A DNA stretch of 64,000 nt. It comes from Ensifer adhaerens. Its GTDB lineage: Bacteria; Pseudomonadota; Alphaproteobacteria; Rhizobiales; Rhizobiaceae. Below are positions 63,023-64,000 of the stretch, in pieces (position 1 is the first letter of the stretch; each line of letters opens with the position of its first letter). The stretch spans positions 2,689,501 to 2,753,500 of the forward strand of contig NZ_CP118611.1 in the NCBI RefSeq assembly GCF_028993555.1. Direction: 5' to 3'. Below the pieces are notes generated by a model. That model did no database searches and was not told where the DNA came from. It was given only the letters and a program-made list of their open reading frames with translations. Both the position numbers and the translations under genes were made by a program.

Positions 63023-63408
63023 AATCGTTCCATCCCGTTTCTGACATTGGCGACGTCCTCTTGCGTGCCGAGTAGCTCGAACCGATAGAGGTAGGGGACC
63101 CGGCACTTGGCCGAAATCACGTCGCCGGCGATCCCGTAGGTCGCGCCGAAATTGCTGTTGCCCGCAGCAATCACGCCGCGGATGTGAGAGCGGTTGCCCA
63201 CATCGTTCAAGAAGCGGATCACCTGTTTCGGCACCGCACCGCGGCCGTCGTCGCCGCAATAGGTCGGCACGATGAGCACATAGGGCTCGGATATCGTAAG
63301 CGTATCCTTACCTTCCTTGAGCGATATGCGGGCGGCGCGCAGGCCGAGTTTTTCGACGAAGCGATGGGTGTTTTCCGAACGGCTGGAAAAATAGACGATC
63401 AGACCCAT
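62992..63408 (-). CDS. nrdI: NrdI flavodoxin-like activator
   Basis: 138 residues. FMN-binding loop [20 protein letters not shown] (4-23), [23 protein letters not shown] and [19 protein letters not shown]. NrdI supplies the oxidant that assembles the manganese cofactor in NrdF. It lies 12 bases after nrdH and overlaps the nrdE start. Confidence 0.96.
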   Translation of the reverse strand: MGLIVYFSSRSENTHRFVEKLGLRAARISLKEGKDTLTISEPYVLIVPTYCGDDGRGAVPKQVIRFLNDVGNRSHIRGVIAAGNSNFGATYGIAGDVISAKCRVPYLYRFELLGTQEDVANVRNGMERFWTSQHSNAP

Positions 63409-63420
63409 CGCTCCGCTCCT

Positions 63421-63642
63421 TCAGGCAAGGGCGCTGATCATGTCCGGACGAAAGCCGGCCCAGTGCCGCTCGCCGGCAACGACCACCGGGACCTGGCGGT
63501 AGCCGAGACCCTGCACCAGTGCGAACGCATCCGTGTCTTCGGAGATATCGACGATCCTGTAGTCGATGCCCTGGCGGTCGAGCGCGCGGGTGGTAGCAGT
63601 GCATTGGACGCAGGAGGGCTTGCTGTAGACGGTGATGGACAT
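63421..63642 (-). CDS. nrdH: NrdH glutaredoxin-like redoxin
   Basis: 73 residues. The active site CVQC (residues 11-14) and the C-terminal WAGFRPDMISAL are diagnostic of NrdH, which passes electrons from thioredoxin reductase to NrdE. It is the first gene of the operon. The upstream region to 63918 (276 bases) shows no NrdR box or RirA box that I could find. Confidence 0.96.
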   Translation of the reverse strand: MSITVYSKPSCVQCTATTRALDRQGIDYRIVDISEDTDAFALVQGLGYRQVPVVVAGERHWAGFRPDMISALA

Positions 63643-63918
63643 GGGTTCCTCGTGAATGGAAACTGGGCGCAGAAGATCGTCGGCGCGCGCGGACGCGAAC
63701 CGTCAGGGTGGCGATGGACAATGAATACCGTGCCCCGACCCGAACTGGCCGAAGTTGGCGTCATCAGACAGGCCCGATCATCGCTCTGAGCGACCGGGCC
63801 GGATCGTTCGTGATTGGGCGCGCCGAATTCTCGCAATTTCGGCACACGGCATTTCGATCAGGCGCGCAAGAACGCGCACCCGTTGCTATCGGGTGGATCT
63901 GAACTGGAAGAAACTGAC

Positions 63919-64000
63919 ATGACTTCACCCCGAAGCTTTCGGCAGGTTGCCGGGGAGATGTCGAGACGATCAGGCAGGATCATCCTGCCGCACGCAACTC
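63919..64000 (+). CDS. Start of an unidentified gene (partial)
   Basis: ATG 63919 follows GGAAGAAACTGAC and opens a frame to the right edge (MTSPRSFRQVAGEMSRRSGR...). Only 27 codons are visible, too few to name the product. A short palindrome (GGCAGGATCATCCTGCC) lies inside it. Confidence 0.4.
   Translation, partial: MTSPRSFRQVAGEMSRRSGRIILPHAT

Noticed and set aside
63643..63918. Cobalamin riboswitch or NrdR boxes upstream of nrdHIEF
   Set aside because: I looked for the B12-box consensus, paired NrdR boxes and TGA-N9-TCA. None was convincing on the reverse strand.

Overview
The window is high-GC DNA typical of a rhizobial alphaproteobacterium. An Ensifer/Sinorhizobium-type genome fits best, for three reasons: the norD / hemN / nnrS / nirK / nirV / nnrR order resembles the S. 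meliloti denitrification island; RirA-type iron boxes (TGA-N9-TCA) are present; and there are several copies of rhizobial intergenic palindromic elements. I saw no tRNA, rRNA, CRISPR array, insertion sequence or prophage, so this is gene-dense replicon backbone plus accessory metabolism.

Layout. 1-9.3 kb is a denitrification island: the 3' end of norD, hemN, a module of DUF2249 proteins with a multi-span membrane protein and an MIP18-type protein, nnrS, copper nitrite reductase nirK, nirV and the regulator nnrR. Four FNR/NnrR-type boxes lie in its two divergent promoter regions. 9.4-14.8 kb holds a small lipoprotein, a methyltransferase and a divergent iron-chelate ABC transporter with two binding proteins, sharing a RirA-type box. 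14.9-16.2 kb is a sugar MFS transporter. 16.4-20.2 kb is a three-gene operon (N-formylglutamate-amidohydrolase-like, DUF1704/QEGLA metallopeptidase, GshB-like ATP-grasp ligase). It is the best candidate here for an uncharacterised biochemical system.

20.3-25.4 kb carries a LysR regulator, a DUF1127 protein, a nitroreductase, a small K+-channel-like protein, a SulP transporter and a GFA-family protein. 25.6-31.4 kb is an envelope locus: a QseBC/PmrAB-like two-component system, a PmrA-like box and four L,D-transpeptidase-type lipoproteins. 31.7-40.6 kb is a mosaic of small enzymes with local TetR and LysR regulators, including a broken old-yellow-enzyme gene. 40.8-46.2 kb is a FecI/FecR/TonB-receptor siderophore system with a RhtX/FptX-like permease and another RirA-type box.

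46.2-48.3 kb is a hypothetical gene, a GlxA-like regulator and a divergent isochorismatase-family hydrolase. 48.3-55.3 kb is a LacI-regulated ribose-type ABC transporter with a PfkB kinase and a KbaZ/GatZ-like protein, probably for tagatose or a related sugar. 55.6-59.5 kb holds an acylphosphatase, a TetR/Bcr-type efflux pair and an orphan RtcB ligase. 59.7-63.6 kb is the class Ib ribonucleotide reductase operon nrdHIEF, interrupted between nrdE and nrdF by a palindromic repeat. The last bases may begin another gene.

In combination, the left third provides anaerobic nitrite/NO respiration with NnrR control. Two iron-acquisition systems share apparent RirA control. The other blocks are self-contained catabolic, envelope or efflux units with their own regulators.
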